This document shows positions 1 to 7,070 of a DNA stretch of 36,075 nucleotides, in pieces; position 1 is the stretch's first letter, and the number at the start of each line of letters is the position of its first letter. The notes under the pieces are model-generated. The model ran no database searches. It was given only the letters and a program-made list of their open reading frames with translations, and was not told the origin of the DNA. Origin of the DNA: a virus; the IMG/VR virus record IMGVR_UViG_3300025012_000211, positions 1 to 36,075 of that record; one strand, 5' to 3'. The position numbers and the translations under genes were made by a program.

Positions 1-540
1 CTGACCAGCATTCCCGAGGGCTTCAACCCGACCGTTGGCGGCTCTCTCTATCTCAGTAGCCTGACCAGCATTCCCGAGGGCTTCAACCCGACCGTTGGCG
101 GCTATCTCGATCTCAGGAGCCTGACCAGCATTCCCGAGGGCTTCAACCCGACCGTTGGCGGCTCTCTCTATCTCAGTAGCCTGACCAACATTCCCGAGGG
201 CTTCAACCCGACCGTTGGCGGCTATCTCGATCTCAGTAGCCTGACCAGCATTCCCGAGGGCTTCAACCCGACCGTTGGCGGCTCTCTCGATCTCAGGAGC
301 CTGACCAGCATTCCCGAGGGCTTCAACCCGCCCGTTGGCGGCTATCTCGATCTCAGTAGCCTGACCAGCATTCCCGAGGGCTTCAACCCGACCGTTGGCG
401 GCTCTCTCTATCTCAGTAGCCTGACCAGCATTCCCGAGGGCTTCAACCCGACCGTTGGCGGCTATCTCGATCTCAGGAGCCTGACCAACATTCCCGAGGG
501 CTTCAACCCGACCGTTGGCGGCTCTCTCGATCTCAGGAGA
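1..540 (+). repeat. Nine tandem 60-bp LRR-coding repeats
   Basis: Nine head-to-tail 60-bp units start at 1, 61, 121, 181, 241, 301, 361, 421 and 481. Only six columns vary within the unit (8, 31, 44, 49, 57, 60), and every variant changes an amino acid: S/N, T/P, S/Y, Y/D, S/R, S/R. Bases 1-120 are identical to 361-480, so two-unit blocks have been copied. The array continues to the left edge, so the true copy number is unknown. Confidence 0.97.
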
Positions 541-1005
541 AAAACAATTGAGATTGGCAAAAAGACGCCGATAATGAGATGGCAGGATGGCAGGTATTGT
601 TGTGCTGACGGCATATTTGGAGAGGTTATCTCAGAGAGGCGAGTTGACAACGCCAATATTTATAAAATTAAAAAAATCAACAAGGTCGAAGTGTTTTATT
701 TGGTGGAAAAAGACGGGAAAACAGCTCACGTAGATAGTGTCAAGACTGCCATGATTGATCTCCGATTCAAAACTGAAAATCGCGACAAATCGGATTATGA
801 GGATTTGACACCAGACAGCGAACTCAGTTTTGAAGATGCTATTGTGTGCTACCGCGTTATCACTGGTGCATGTTCATTCGGAGTATCTGACTTTCTCAAA
901 AACCGTCTCAGTGTCAATAAAGACAAATATACGGTTGGCGAGATTATTTCTCTTACGGTTGGAGAATACGGTGGTGACACATTTAGGAGATTTTTTGGTT
1001 GTTAG
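1..1005 (+). CDS. Leucine-rich-repeat protein, 5'-truncated by window edge
   Basis: The frame is open from base 1 to the TAG at 1003-1005 (334 codons visible) and the start lies upstream of the window. Residues 1-180 are nine 20-residue leucine-rich repeats of the form LTSIPEGFNPTVGGxLxLxS. Residues about 181-334 form a non-repeat C-terminal domain (GRYCCADGIFGEVIS, ITGACSFGVSDF, ending FRRFFGC). That domain looks like ones I associate with phage LRR proteins, but I know no function for it. There is no signal peptide in the visible part. LRRs are binding scaffolds, so a ligand-binding role is inferred. It lies upstream of recT with a 61-bp gap. An internal ATG at 574 would give only the C-terminal domain, but the continuous repeat frame argues against that start. 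Confidence 0.8.
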   Translation: MTSIPEGFNPTVGGSLYLSSLTSIPEGFNPTVGGYLDLRSLTSIPEGFNPTVGGSLYLSSLTNIPEGFNPTVGGYLDLSSLTSIPEGFNPTVGGSLDLRSLTSIPEGFNPPVGGYLDLSSLTSIPEGFNPTVGGSLYLSSLTSIPEGFNPTVGGYLDLRSLTNIPEGFNPTVGGSLDLRRKTIEIGKKTPIMRWQDGRYCCADGIFGEVISERRVDNANIYKIKKINKVEVFYLVEKDGKTAHVDSVKTAMIDLRFKTENRDKSDYEDLTPDSELSFEDAIVCYRVITGACSFGVSDFLKNRLSVNKDKYTVGEIISLTVGEYGGDTFRRFFGC

Positions 1006-1066
1006 ACACCGTGTGCCAGATATCAAAATAGAGTCAGTAAAAATTTCACAAAAAAGGAGAACAACC

Positions 1067-2230
1067 ATGCAAGGAAAACAACAAGACCTGCCGATTCCCG
1101 GCACTCAACAGAAAATCACCGAGTCATCAGCCAATCTCCCAGCCGCGCCGGCACAATCCATGTCCGAGCGGTTCATGGTCAAGGTAGTCAGTGAATTCGG
1201 ATCAGGAGTGGGAGAGCTTGCCCTGACCGAGCACCAGAAGCGCCTGGCGCAGAACTATTTCATGGCCCTTGATGCTGCACTAAAACTGGCCGAGGAAAAG
1301 CGCCTGAAGAAGAGCGAGCAGTACCGCGACCTGGTTCCTATAACCTGGCAGAACGTGAACATGTCATTACTGGCCCGCAATGTCGTGTCTGCAGCCCGTA
1401 TCGGCTGGGATGCCTTGGAGAAAAACCATGTTCATCTTGTCCCTTATAAAAACAACACCACCGGTCAGTATGATGTCGGTTTTCTCCCGGGGTATCGCGG
1501 CCTCGAACTGAAGGCCGAGAAGTACGCTCTTGGCGAACCGCCTGTCGTCACCTGTGAGTTGGTTTTCTCCACCGACGAGTTCAAGATCATCAAGAAGGAC
1601 CACGAGAACAAATTCGACTCCTATACCTTGAAGGTCACCAACCCTTTCGACCGCGGCGCCATCGTCGGCGGGTTCTATTATCACGCCTATAAGGACAAAA
1701 CGAGGAATAAACTCGTGGTGATGTCCATGAAGGATATCGAGAAGCGGAAACCGAAGCATGCCAGTCCTGAGTTTTGGGGCGGGGAAAAAGATGCTTGGGT
1801 GAAAGACGAGAAGACCGGAAAGAATAAGAAGTCCGGGAAAGAAAAGGTGGAAGGCTGGTTCGAGGAGATGTGCCTTAAGACCATCAAGCGGGCAGCCTAC
1901 GGCAATATCACCATCGACTCTCAGAAGATCGATGACGCTTATCAAGTCCTTCAGCAAAACGAAGTTTCGGTGCGCGAAGCTGAATCTCAGATGACCTACG
2001 AAGAGGAGGCGAACAAGGATTTCATCGATATAGAGACCGGGGAGATCACCAAAGAGGAGGAGCCGGTAACCACTCCCGAGAATACTCCCCCGCAGGGCAA
2101 CGAACCGCCGCCGGCAGATATCGGACCGGCCCCACCGGAAGCTGGTGGCATGACCTCAGAGGAAGCTGACCGGGCACTCATGGAAGAAGAGGCGAAAATT
2201 CAGCAGAGAAAAGGCCGGGCACCGTTCTGA
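1067..2230 (+). CDS. recT: RecT-family single-strand annealing recombinase
   Basis: This 387-aa protein resembles the RecT/Redbeta-type annealases that pair homologous single strands during phage recombination. The core (about residues 60-290) includes TWQNVNMSLLARNVVSAARIG, the LVPYKN...GFLPGYRGLELKA stretch and the EMCLKTIKRAA helix typical of the family. The C-terminus is acidic and proline-rich, as is common. I chose ATG 1067 because AAAAGGAGA lies just upstream. The frame is open further upstream to 830, but that overlaps the LRR gene and has no family similarity. No RecE-type exonuclease is recognisable next to it; the MBL-fold gene downstream may take a nuclease role. Confidence 0.9.
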   Translation: MQGKQQDLPIPGTQQKITESSANLPAAPAQSMSERFMVKVVSEFGSGVGELALTEHQKRLAQNYFMALDAALKLAEEKRLKKSEQYRDLVPITWQNVNMSLLARNVVSAARIGWDALEKNHVHLVPYKNNTTGQYDVGFLPGYRGLELKAEKYALGEPPVVTCELVFSTDEFKIIKKDHENKFDSYTLKVTNPFDRGAIVGGFYYHAYKDKTRNKLVVMSMKDIEKRKPKHASPEFWGGEKDAWVKDEKTGKNKKSGKEKVEGWFEEMCLKTIKRAAYGNITIDSQKIDDAYQVLQQNEVSVREAESQMTYEEEANKDFIDIETGEITKEEEPVTTPENTPPQGNEPPPADIGPAPPEAGGMTSEEADRALMEEEAKIQQRKGRAPF

Positions 2231-2250
2231 TGTCAAAAAAGGATGCTGTA

Positions 2251-2610
2251 ATGAAAACATCTGAATTCAGAAAAGAACTCAAAAAAATAATGCCTGGATA
2301 TTCCTGGACGATGCACGCCCCTTTTTCAGACATTTCTGGATACCTCTGTGCCACCGGGATACAGAGCAGCGGATTTAATAGGTTATCGACACTACAGGTT
2401 GAAAGAAGAGAAAAAGACGGTTCTGTTGAATATGAGGTAAAAAGCTCTGGTTTTGGGAAAAAATCTCCATGGCTATCAAGTGCTGCCGACAAAACCCTTG
2501 CTCGGGCGCTGAGAGCCCTACAGACCCATTACGAAAGCATGGCGAGCACATACAACTCTCATGCGAGAGCACTGGAAGACGGCCGCGAGCACTCTGGAAG
2601 ACGCCCGTAG
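2251..2610 (+). CDS. Hypothetical phage protein
   Basis: A 119-aa protein beginning MKTSEFRKELKKIMPGYSW, of unknown function. ATG 2251 is preferred because AAAAAAGGA lies about 7 bases upstream. An ATG at 2230 overlaps the recT stop by one base and would add seven residues, but has no such site. The middle contains a beta-rich stretch (STLQVERREKDGSVEYEVKSSG). The 3' end holds two near copies of GCGAGnnnnCTGGAAGACG, suggesting a small local duplication extended the C-terminus. It lies between recT and the gp49_66-like gene, so a recombination or early role is possible but unproven. Confidence 0.65.
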   Translation: MKTSEFRKELKKIMPGYSWTMHAPFSDISGYLCATGIQSSGFNRLSTLQVERREKDGSVEYEVKSSGFGKKSPWLSSAADKTLARALRALQTHYESMASTYNSHARALEDGREHSGRRP

Positions 2611-2671
2611 AATGATAATCATCAAAGATGACAACTCCCCTCCTCACCGAGGGGAGCGCAAGGAGAACAGC

Positions 2672-3157
2672 GTGAAGACATACATCGGAGTAAAGCAGGT
2701 GATGGCAGAAGAGGATGAGCGGGACGGTCAGCCGGGATACAAAGTCGTCTACCCTGACGGATATGAATCATGGTCCCCGAAAGAAGTTTTTGACCGGGCC
2801 TACCTCGAAATGCCGGAGAATATGACATCCGAGCCGAACTACGAGATGATCAACAACTTCATCTCCGTGGCTACTGTAGTTGACCGGGAAGACAACACCA
2901 TCCTGGCTACTTTGATTCTGAGATCAGGATTTGAGCAGCAGGCGCTCGGCGGATACGATCCGATCGACGGCATGACCGATGACGAAAAGGCTGATTACAT
3001 CCTCATTAAATCCAAGGAAATCATATGGGACTATCTTAAATTCGTCCATCAGTGGGCGGTTAAAGGATTAAGTCCTGTCTATGGACAGTTGGAGCCGATG
3101 ACCAAGAAAGATTTCGATCTTCTTCTTGCACCGGTGCCGATAGGAAAACCGTCATGA
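2672..3157 (+). CDS. Two-domain phage protein (KTYIG-type N-terminus plus Phage_gp49_66-like)
   Basis: A 161-aa protein. Residues 1-45 (KTYIGVKQVMAEE ... YPDGYESWSPKEVFDRAY) match an N-terminal module that many phages place in front of other small domains. Residues about 50-140 (NYEMINNFISVATVV ... TLILRSGFEQQALGGYDPID ... KSKEIIWDYLKF) resemble the N4 gp49 / Sf6 gene 66 family (Phage_gp49_66), whose function is unknown. I chose GTG 2672 because AAGGAG precedes it by 6 bases; the frame extends upstream to 2561 without a ribosome site. Its stop overlaps the ATG of the next gene (ATGA), so the two are probably translationally coupled. Confidence 0.75.
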   Translation: MKTYIGVKQVMAEEDERDGQPGYKVVYPDGYESWSPKEVFDRAYLEMPENMTSEPNYEMINNFISVATVVDREDNTILATLILRSGFEQQALGGYDPIDGMTDDEKADYILIKSKEIIWDYLKFVHQWAVKGLSPVYGQLEPMTKKDFDLLLAPVPIGKPS

Positions 3158-3865
3158 GTCTCACTATCACTTCAATTGGTTCCAGTTCTCGTGGTAATTG
3201 CTATGTGCTGGATAATGGAGAAACAAGACTATTCCTTGAAGCAGGTATTTCTCTTAAAAAAATCCAACAACAAACTGGATTTTCTGTTTCATCAGCCGTG
3301 GGTTGCCTCGTGACTCACGGCCATCTTTGACCATGCTGGACGGGTGAAAGAGTTTATGGGAATGGGAGTCGATTGCTATATGAGCGCAGGCACCGCCGAA
3401 GAAATCAGTGCGACAGGTTTCCGTCTCCATATCGTATCATCCAGGCGGCAGTTCACTATTCTAGGCGGATGGATGGTGAAACCATTCGATGTGGTCCATG
3501 ACGCGGAGGAACCGCTTGGCTTCCTTATTTCCACCGGACCTTACAAAATCCTTTTTCTCACCGATCTATCGTATTGCCGATACAAGTTTAAAGGGGTGAC
3601 GCACCTTATGGTTGAGGCGAATTTCTGTGAGAGAATCCTTGCAGAGAATATTCAATCCGGACTCGTGGATCCTGCCCGCCGGAAAAGGTTGGTGGATAGC
3701 CATATGAGCATTCAGCGGGTGGTTGATTTACTTCATAAGATGGATTTTTCTTCTCTTCAGGAGATCCACTTGATTCACCTATCTGAGCAAAACTCGGACG
3801 AAGAGTTATTCAAGAAACTTGTGGCAGGATATACCGGGAAGCCAGTTTATATCTGCGCTGCATAA
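3154..3865 (+). CDS. MBL-fold metallo-hydrolase, interrupted by a +1 frameshift
   Basis: Two frames together encode a 236-aa metallo-beta-lactamase-fold hydrolase. Frame one (3154-3330) gives MSLTITSIGSSSRGNC ... LVTHGHL and stops at TGA 3328. The rest follows in the +1 frame: DHAGRVKEFM, VHDAEEPLGF, LFLTD and IHLIHLSEQNSD, the usual metal-ligand motifs. The junction falls inside the HxHxDH motif, and the local sequence CTT-TGA-C equals the slip site of the prfB (RF2) programmed frameshift; a +1 slip gives HGHLDH. No RF2-like purine-rich SD is seen just upstream. A one-base indel or sequencing error is equally possible. MBL-fold genes beside recT are common in phages, which suggests a nucleic-acid role. 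Confidence 0.75.
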
Positions 3866-3920
3866 ATAGACCGGGATAAGATCAACTCGAAACTAGTGTC
3901 AGTCAAAGGAGATTTTTAAA

Positions 3921-4208
3921 ATGCAGCAGAAAATCGAAACAATAAAGGCAATCGAAATACCTCAGTCTCACATAAATTTTGCTAACTCTGTCGCAGAACT
4001 GGCAGAGAAAAACGGGATCACCGAGTTCGTTCTTGAGTACGAGCCACACTGGCAAGAAGGGGAGCAGTGGGACAGAAGGGTTCGCGGAAAAGCGAAGATT
4101 CACTTCAGGGCGAAAGATGGCCGGGGAAGACCGTGCCGTTATTTGGCTGTCTCGCTTGATGCGGCAATTACTCACGAAATTGAGAAAAACGAGGAAAGCA
4201 GTAACTGA
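3921..4208 (+). CDS. Hypothetical protein, 95 aa
   Basis: A 95-aa protein of unknown function, beginning MQQKIETIKAIEIPQSH. AAAGGAG lies 9 bases before ATG 3921. The predicted fold is mixed alpha/beta: a helix (INFANSVAELAEKNG) followed by strands (EFVLEYEP, AKIHFRAK) and a final helix (LDAAITHEI). No catalytic motif or membrane segment is visible. It sits between the MBL-fold gene and a small Cys-rich gene in the same direction. Confidence 0.65.
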   Translation: MQQKIETIKAIEIPQSHINFANSVAELAEKNGITEFVLEYEPHWQEGEQWDRRVRGKAKIHFRAKDGRGRPCRYLAVSLDAAITHEIEKNEESSN

Positions 4209-4253
4209 AACTAATATCAGTCTTTGGCTGGTACTGAAAATGGAGCGAAAGCC

Positions 4254-4478
4254 ATGGCGAAAAAACTTAATCCAGAATGGGTGGCAAAAATTGAGAGTGA
4301 GATTTTCCAATCACAGCGCATTGACAAGATACTCGATTCGATGGTTGCCATTAAGTGGCTTGTCGCAAAACTGGCTGGGTGCAAAATACCGTACAAAATT
4401 CACAATCTCGGCGCAGGAGTATACAGGATAACCACCAACACTGAAAGCTGTCCATGTTGTGGAGCTAGGCTTAAATGA
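4254..4478 (+). CDS. Small protein with C-terminal CPCC motif
   Basis: A 74-aa protein beginning MAKKLNPEWVAKIESEIF and ending with ESCPCCGARLK, a short two-Cys-pair motif that may bind zinc alone or as a dimer. ATG 4254 has GGAG 8 bases upstream; a TTG at 4224 in the same frame is less convincing. The stop overlaps the ATG of the methyltransferase gene (ATGA), suggesting coupled translation. Function unknown. Confidence 0.6.
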   Translation: MAKKLNPEWVAKIESEIFQSQRIDKILDSMVAIKWLVAKLAGCKIPYKIHNLGAGVYRITTNTESCPCCGARLK

Positions 4479-5218
4479 GTTTGCCAGAGCCATTTTATAA
4501 AGACAAGTTGGTGACTCTTTACTGCGGCGAGTCACTGGCCTTACTGCCATTTCTCCCGAAAGCGGATGCCATAATAACTGATCCTCCATATGGAGAAACA
4601 AGCCTCGATTGGGATAAGTGGCCAGATGGATGGCCAGAGTTGGCGGCAGGAGTGTCAAATCAAATGTGGTGTTTTGGTTCAATGAGGATGTTTCTCGAGA
4701 AAGGAAACCAGTTTTCAAAATGGAATTTCGCCCAAGATATCGTTTGGGAAAAGCATAATGGAAGTAATAGCGCGAATGATAGATTCAGGAGAGTGCACGA
4801 GTCAGCCCTCCATTTTTATCAAGGGAAGTGGGTCGATATTTTCAAAGAACCTCAATTCACCTATGACGCTGTTTCAAAAAAAGTGAAAAGAACAAAAAAC
4901 AGAACTCCACATTGGGGAGACATTGGAGACAGTAGTTATTCGAGTGTTGACGGTGGGCCTAGACTCGCAAGTAGCGTTATTTATTCGAAAAGCTGTCATG
5001 GTTATGCGGTAAACGAAACACAGAAACCAGAGGCGATTATTTTTCCGTTGGTAATGTACAGCGTTCCAGCAGGAGGGCTGCTCGTTGATTTGTTCGCCGG
5101 TTCAGGAACTATGCTCAACGTAGCAAGAAAGGCAGGGCGAATGGCTATCGGCATAGAGAAGAGAGAGTCGCAATGTCGTGAAGCGGTTAAAAGGTTTTCC
5201 CAAGGTTATCTATTTTAA
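4475..5218 (+). CDS. DNA methyltransferase, beta class (N6-adenine or N4-cytosine)
   Basis: A 247-aa S-adenosylmethionine-dependent DNA methyltransferase. The catalytic motif DPPY is at residues 36-39, and the AdoMet-binding motif DLFAGSGTML is near 205-214. This IV-before-I order defines the beta class of the N6_N4_Mtase family. Between them are IVWEKHNGSN and NETQKPEAII, both typical of the family. There is no adjacent restriction gene, so it is probably an orphan that modifies phage DNA against host restriction or for regulation; this is inference. Target specificity cannot be read from sequence. Confidence 0.88.
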   Translation: MSLPEPFYKDKLVTLYCGESLALLPFLPKADAIITDPPYGETSLDWDKWPDGWPELAAGVSNQMWCFGSMRMFLEKGNQFSKWNFAQDIVWEKHNGSNSANDRFRRVHESALHFYQGKWVDIFKEPQFTYDAVSKKVKRTKNRTPHWGDIGDSSYSSVDGGPRLASSVIYSKSCHGYAVNETQKPEAIIFPLVMYSVPAGGLLVDLFAGSGTMLNVARKAGRMAIGIEKRESQCREAVKRFSQGYLF

Positions 5219-5230
5219 GGGTTATGGAAC

Positions 5231-5434
5231 ATGAGAAATAGTCACGAGAGAGTTATCAGGGGGAAGCGTAGGGACCATCCATTTGTCACATCAAAAGGCA
5301 AGAAGTATACAGCTGAGTGGATGAAAAGCAGGATTGGCCTATGTGTTCGCATTGTTCACGATAAGGAAAACTCTATAAAATGCTTTGATCGTACAGGTTT
5401 TAACCTTATCGGAGAAGGGATGGAAATAGATTAA
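5231..5434 (+). CDS. Small basic hypothetical protein, 67 aa
   Basis: A 67-aa basic protein (MRNSHERVIRGKRRDHPFVTSKGKK...) with no recognised domain. ATG 5231 follows AAGGG by about 10 bases and lies 12 bases after the methyltransferase stop, in the same direction. The high Arg/Lys content may mean nucleic-acid binding, but nothing more can be said. The local base composition is A+T-rich, like the methyltransferase gene, suggesting the two arrived together. Confidence 0.5.
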   Translation: MRNSHERVIRGKRRDHPFVTSKGKKYTAEWMKSRIGLCVRIVHDKENSIKCFDRTGFNLIGEGMEID

Positions 5435-5473
5435 TTTTGCTCTTCGCTAAAAGCACGAGATAGGAGAATAGAG

Positions 5474-5698
5474 ATGATTGACGAGAAGCAGTTAAAATTA
5501 AAGGTGAAATTAAAATTAAAATATCTGCGCAAACAAATGGAATGTTTGGCAGGTGAAAATTTCGGCTACTATCCTAACTCGGCAGAAGCGAACGACTGTA
5601 TCTTGGAATCGGACAGATACTTAACTATGGCAAGAGATAAATTCCCCGACATTTATCAGGAATATATTAACTGTGCCCAGGAGGATTGTCAAAGATGA
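5474..5698 (+). CDS. Hypothetical alpha-helical protein, 74 aa
   Basis: A 74-aa protein of unknown function. The N-terminus is a lysine/leucine-rich amphipathic helix (KQLKLKVKLKLKYLRKQ), and the rest is also predicted helical. AGGAGA lies about 6 bases before ATG 5474. The stop overlaps the start of the next small gene (ATGA at 5695), which supports both as real genes. Confidence 0.6.
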   Translation: MIDEKQLKLKVKLKLKYLRKQMECLAGENFGYYPNSAEANDCILESDRYLTMARDKFPDIYQEYINCAQEDCQR

Positions 5699-5862
5699 GC
5701 AGAAAAGACGTTATCCGTGTCGGAGATCAATTCAGGTGGCACGGCAAAACATATAAGGTGATCTCCACCTTCCCAGGCGGAAAGATTGACTTATTCGACA
5801 AGGAAAATTGCAGGTTTGTCATGCGCCTTTGTCGGGAAGTAAAAACATGGGAACGTTGCTAG
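5695..5862 (+). CDS. Small hypothetical protein, 55 aa
   Basis: A 55-aa ORF (MSRKDVIRVGDQFRWHGKTYKVIS ... KTWERC). It overlaps the preceding stop as ATGA, and GGAGG lies 10 bases upstream of its ATG, a good ribosome site. The VGDQFRWHGKTYKVIS stretch looks like a small beta-barrel protein, which is inference. Function unknown. Confidence 0.6.
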   Translation: MSRKDVIRVGDQFRWHGKTYKVISTFPGGKIDLFDKENCRFVMRLCREVKTWERC

Positions 5863-5927
5863 GCAACATGGTTGATTACGAAATAGAAGCAGTCTTTTCA
5901 AAAACGCCGAAAGGCAAAAGGAGAAAA

Positions 5928-6161
5928 ATGGAAAAGAAAAAAGAACCGAAAATTGAAATCACCGCGGCAAAATCATCATCCATCACCGGTCACGGATACG
6001 ATGAAAAAACGTCGACAATGGCTTTGCAGTTCAAAACCGGGGTTTACCATTATCCAGGAGTCACGAAAAAGGAATATGACGAGTTGGTGGCGGCAAAGTC
6101 ACTTGGAAAGCATTTCTTCGCGAACATCAAAGGAAGATTTACGGGGAAGAAAATCAGATAA
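5928..6161 (+). CDS. KTSC-domain protein
   Basis: A 77-aa protein matching the KTSC domain: KSSSITGHGYDEKTSTMALQF followed by GVYHYPGVTKKEYDELVAAKSLGKHFFANIKG. KTSC domains are found alone or fused to lysyl-tRNA synthetase and phage proteins; their role is not established, though nucleic-acid binding has been suggested. ATG 5928 is chosen because AAAAGGAG precedes it by 4 bases. The frame is open to 5808, but that part overlaps the previous gene. Confidence 0.8.
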   Translation: MEKKKEPKIEITAAKSSSITGHGYDEKTSTMALQFKTGVYHYPGVTKKEYDELVAAKSLGKHFFANIKGRFTGKKIR

Positions 6162-6245
6162 CAGGCAATAAGCTCCGAATGGCCAGGTGATGTGTCGCTT
6201 GGCCCTAAATCTGTAGGTACGTGGGTCGAAATCAGGAAGAAAGAA

Positions 6246-7070
6246 ATGGGCACAGATATCAGAATTTCAGTCGAGTTTCTTGATCATCCGAAAACCATCA
6301 AACTTGAAAGGAGACTCGGGGTTGATGGTCTCAAAAGCCTCCTCTGTCTTTGGTTATGGAGTCGTGTTAACAGGCCCTGCGGATTACTTCATGGCATGGA
6401 TGCTGAAGATATTGAAATAGCTGCAAAATGGAAAGGATCACCCGGAGAATTCTTTAACGTGGCGTTAACGCTACGTTGGCTTGATGTCAACGCCGCGTTA
6501 ACGGGAAATTCAGAGGTTGAATATTCTCTCCATGATTGGGGTGATCACAACTCGTGGGCTGTTGGATCTGAAGCAAGAAGTGATGCATCACGATTTACCA
6601 GAATGGCAAAAACACACGCAGATTTGTACGAAAAACTAAAAAGTGAAGGTAGAAAGTCAATAACAATGGAAGAATTTCGGGAACTTACCGGCGTTAACGC
6701 AACCTTAACGCGGCGTAAACGTGACGTTAACGCGCCGTTAACCCCTTCTCCTTCTCCTTCTCCTTCTCCTTCTCCTGTTCCTTCTCCAATAGATAGGGGT
6801 AAAAAATTCACACCTCCAACTCTCCCTCAAGTAACGGCTTATTGCCAAGAAAGGAAAAACGGAATCGATCCTGAAAAGTTTATAGCCCACTACGAAACAA
6901 CAGGCTGGATGTACGGCAAGACCAAGATGAAAAATTGGAAGTCTGCAATCATCACTTGGGAGAAAAACCAGAGAGAAAGGGGCGGCAACCGTCAGCCGAA
7001 GACCTTTACGGAAATGAAAGACCAGAAAATACGGCAAGCGATAAACGAATTTGTGGAGGGTGCAGAATGA
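6246..7070 (+). CDS. Replication initiator / replisome organiser (lambda O-like)
   Basis: A 274-aa protein with the build of phage replication initiators. Residues 1-100 are a winged-helix-like N-terminal domain (DIRISVEFLDHPKTIKLERRLG...LLCLWLWSRVN). A Pro-Ser linker (PSPSPSP) spans about 167-181. The C-terminal module at about 188-245 (PPTLPQVTAYCQERKNGIDPEKFIAHYETTGWMYGKTKMKNW) is typical of phage DnaD/DnaT-like replisome organisers. ATG 6246 follows an AGGA; the frame is open to 6192 without a better site. The gene contains two arrays of 11-bp repeats coding the recurring VNAxLT peptides, so the origin may lie inside it as in lambda O. Its stop overlaps the next gene (ATGA). Confidence 0.75.
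   Translation: MGTDIRISVEFLDHPKTIKLERRLGVDGLKSLLCLWLWSRVNRPCGLLHGMDAEDIEIAAKWKGSPGEFFNVALTLRWLDVNAALTGNSEVEYSLHDWGDHNSWAVGSEARSDASRFTRMAKTHADLYEKLKSEGRKSITMEEFRELTGVNATLTRRKRDVNAPLTPSPSPSPSPSPVPSPIDRGKKFTPPTLPQVTAYCQERKNGIDPEKFIAHYETTGWMYGKTKMKNWKSAIITWEKNQRERGGNRQPKTFTEMKDQKIRQAINEFVEGAE
6453..6507 (+). repeat. 11-bp iteron array 1 in the initiator gene
   Basis: Five units at exact 11-bp spacing start at 6453 (TTTAACGTGGC), 6464 (GTTAACGCTAC), 6475 (GTTGGCTTGAT, degenerate), 6486 (GTCAACGCCGC) and 6497 (GTTAACGGGAA). The shared core is GTTAACG. The spacing places each core on the same helix face, as expected for initiator binding sites. Confidence 0.6.
6693..6747 (+). repeat. 11-bp iteron array 2 in the initiator gene
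   Basis: Five consecutive units at 11-bp spacing start at 6693 (GTTAACGCAAC), 6704 (CTTAACGCGGC), 6715 (GTAAACGTGAC), 6726 (GTTAACGCGCC) and 6737 (GTTAACCCCTT). Consensus GTTAACGCGMC. It is followed at once by a pyrimidine tract. It lies mid-gene, between the coding regions for the N- and C-terminal domains, the same place as the iterons of lambda ori in gene O. Confidence 0.65.
6742..6787 (+). other. Pyrimidine tract of CCTTCT hexamers beside the iterons
   Basis: Bases 6742-6776 contain only pyrimidines, mostly CCTTCT hexamers, and resume after one G to 6787. The tract encodes the Pro-Ser linker. A polypurine-polypyrimidine mirror repeat next to iterons could ease strand opening or form a triplex; this is inference. 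A short A+T-rich stretch follows near 6800. Confidence 0.6.

Noticed and set aside
1-540. CRISPR-like array
   Set aside because: The repeats are contiguous 60-bp coding units in an open frame with no spacers, so this is a protein repeat.
2230-2250. Alternative ATG 2230 for the gene after recT
   Set aside because: No ribosome site; ATG 2251 has a good one, though the overlap at 2230 keeps it possible.
3979-4431. 150-aa plus-strand ORF in another frame
   Set aside because: Overlaps two better-supported genes (3921-4208 and 4254-4478) and its sequence is low quality and basic without domains.
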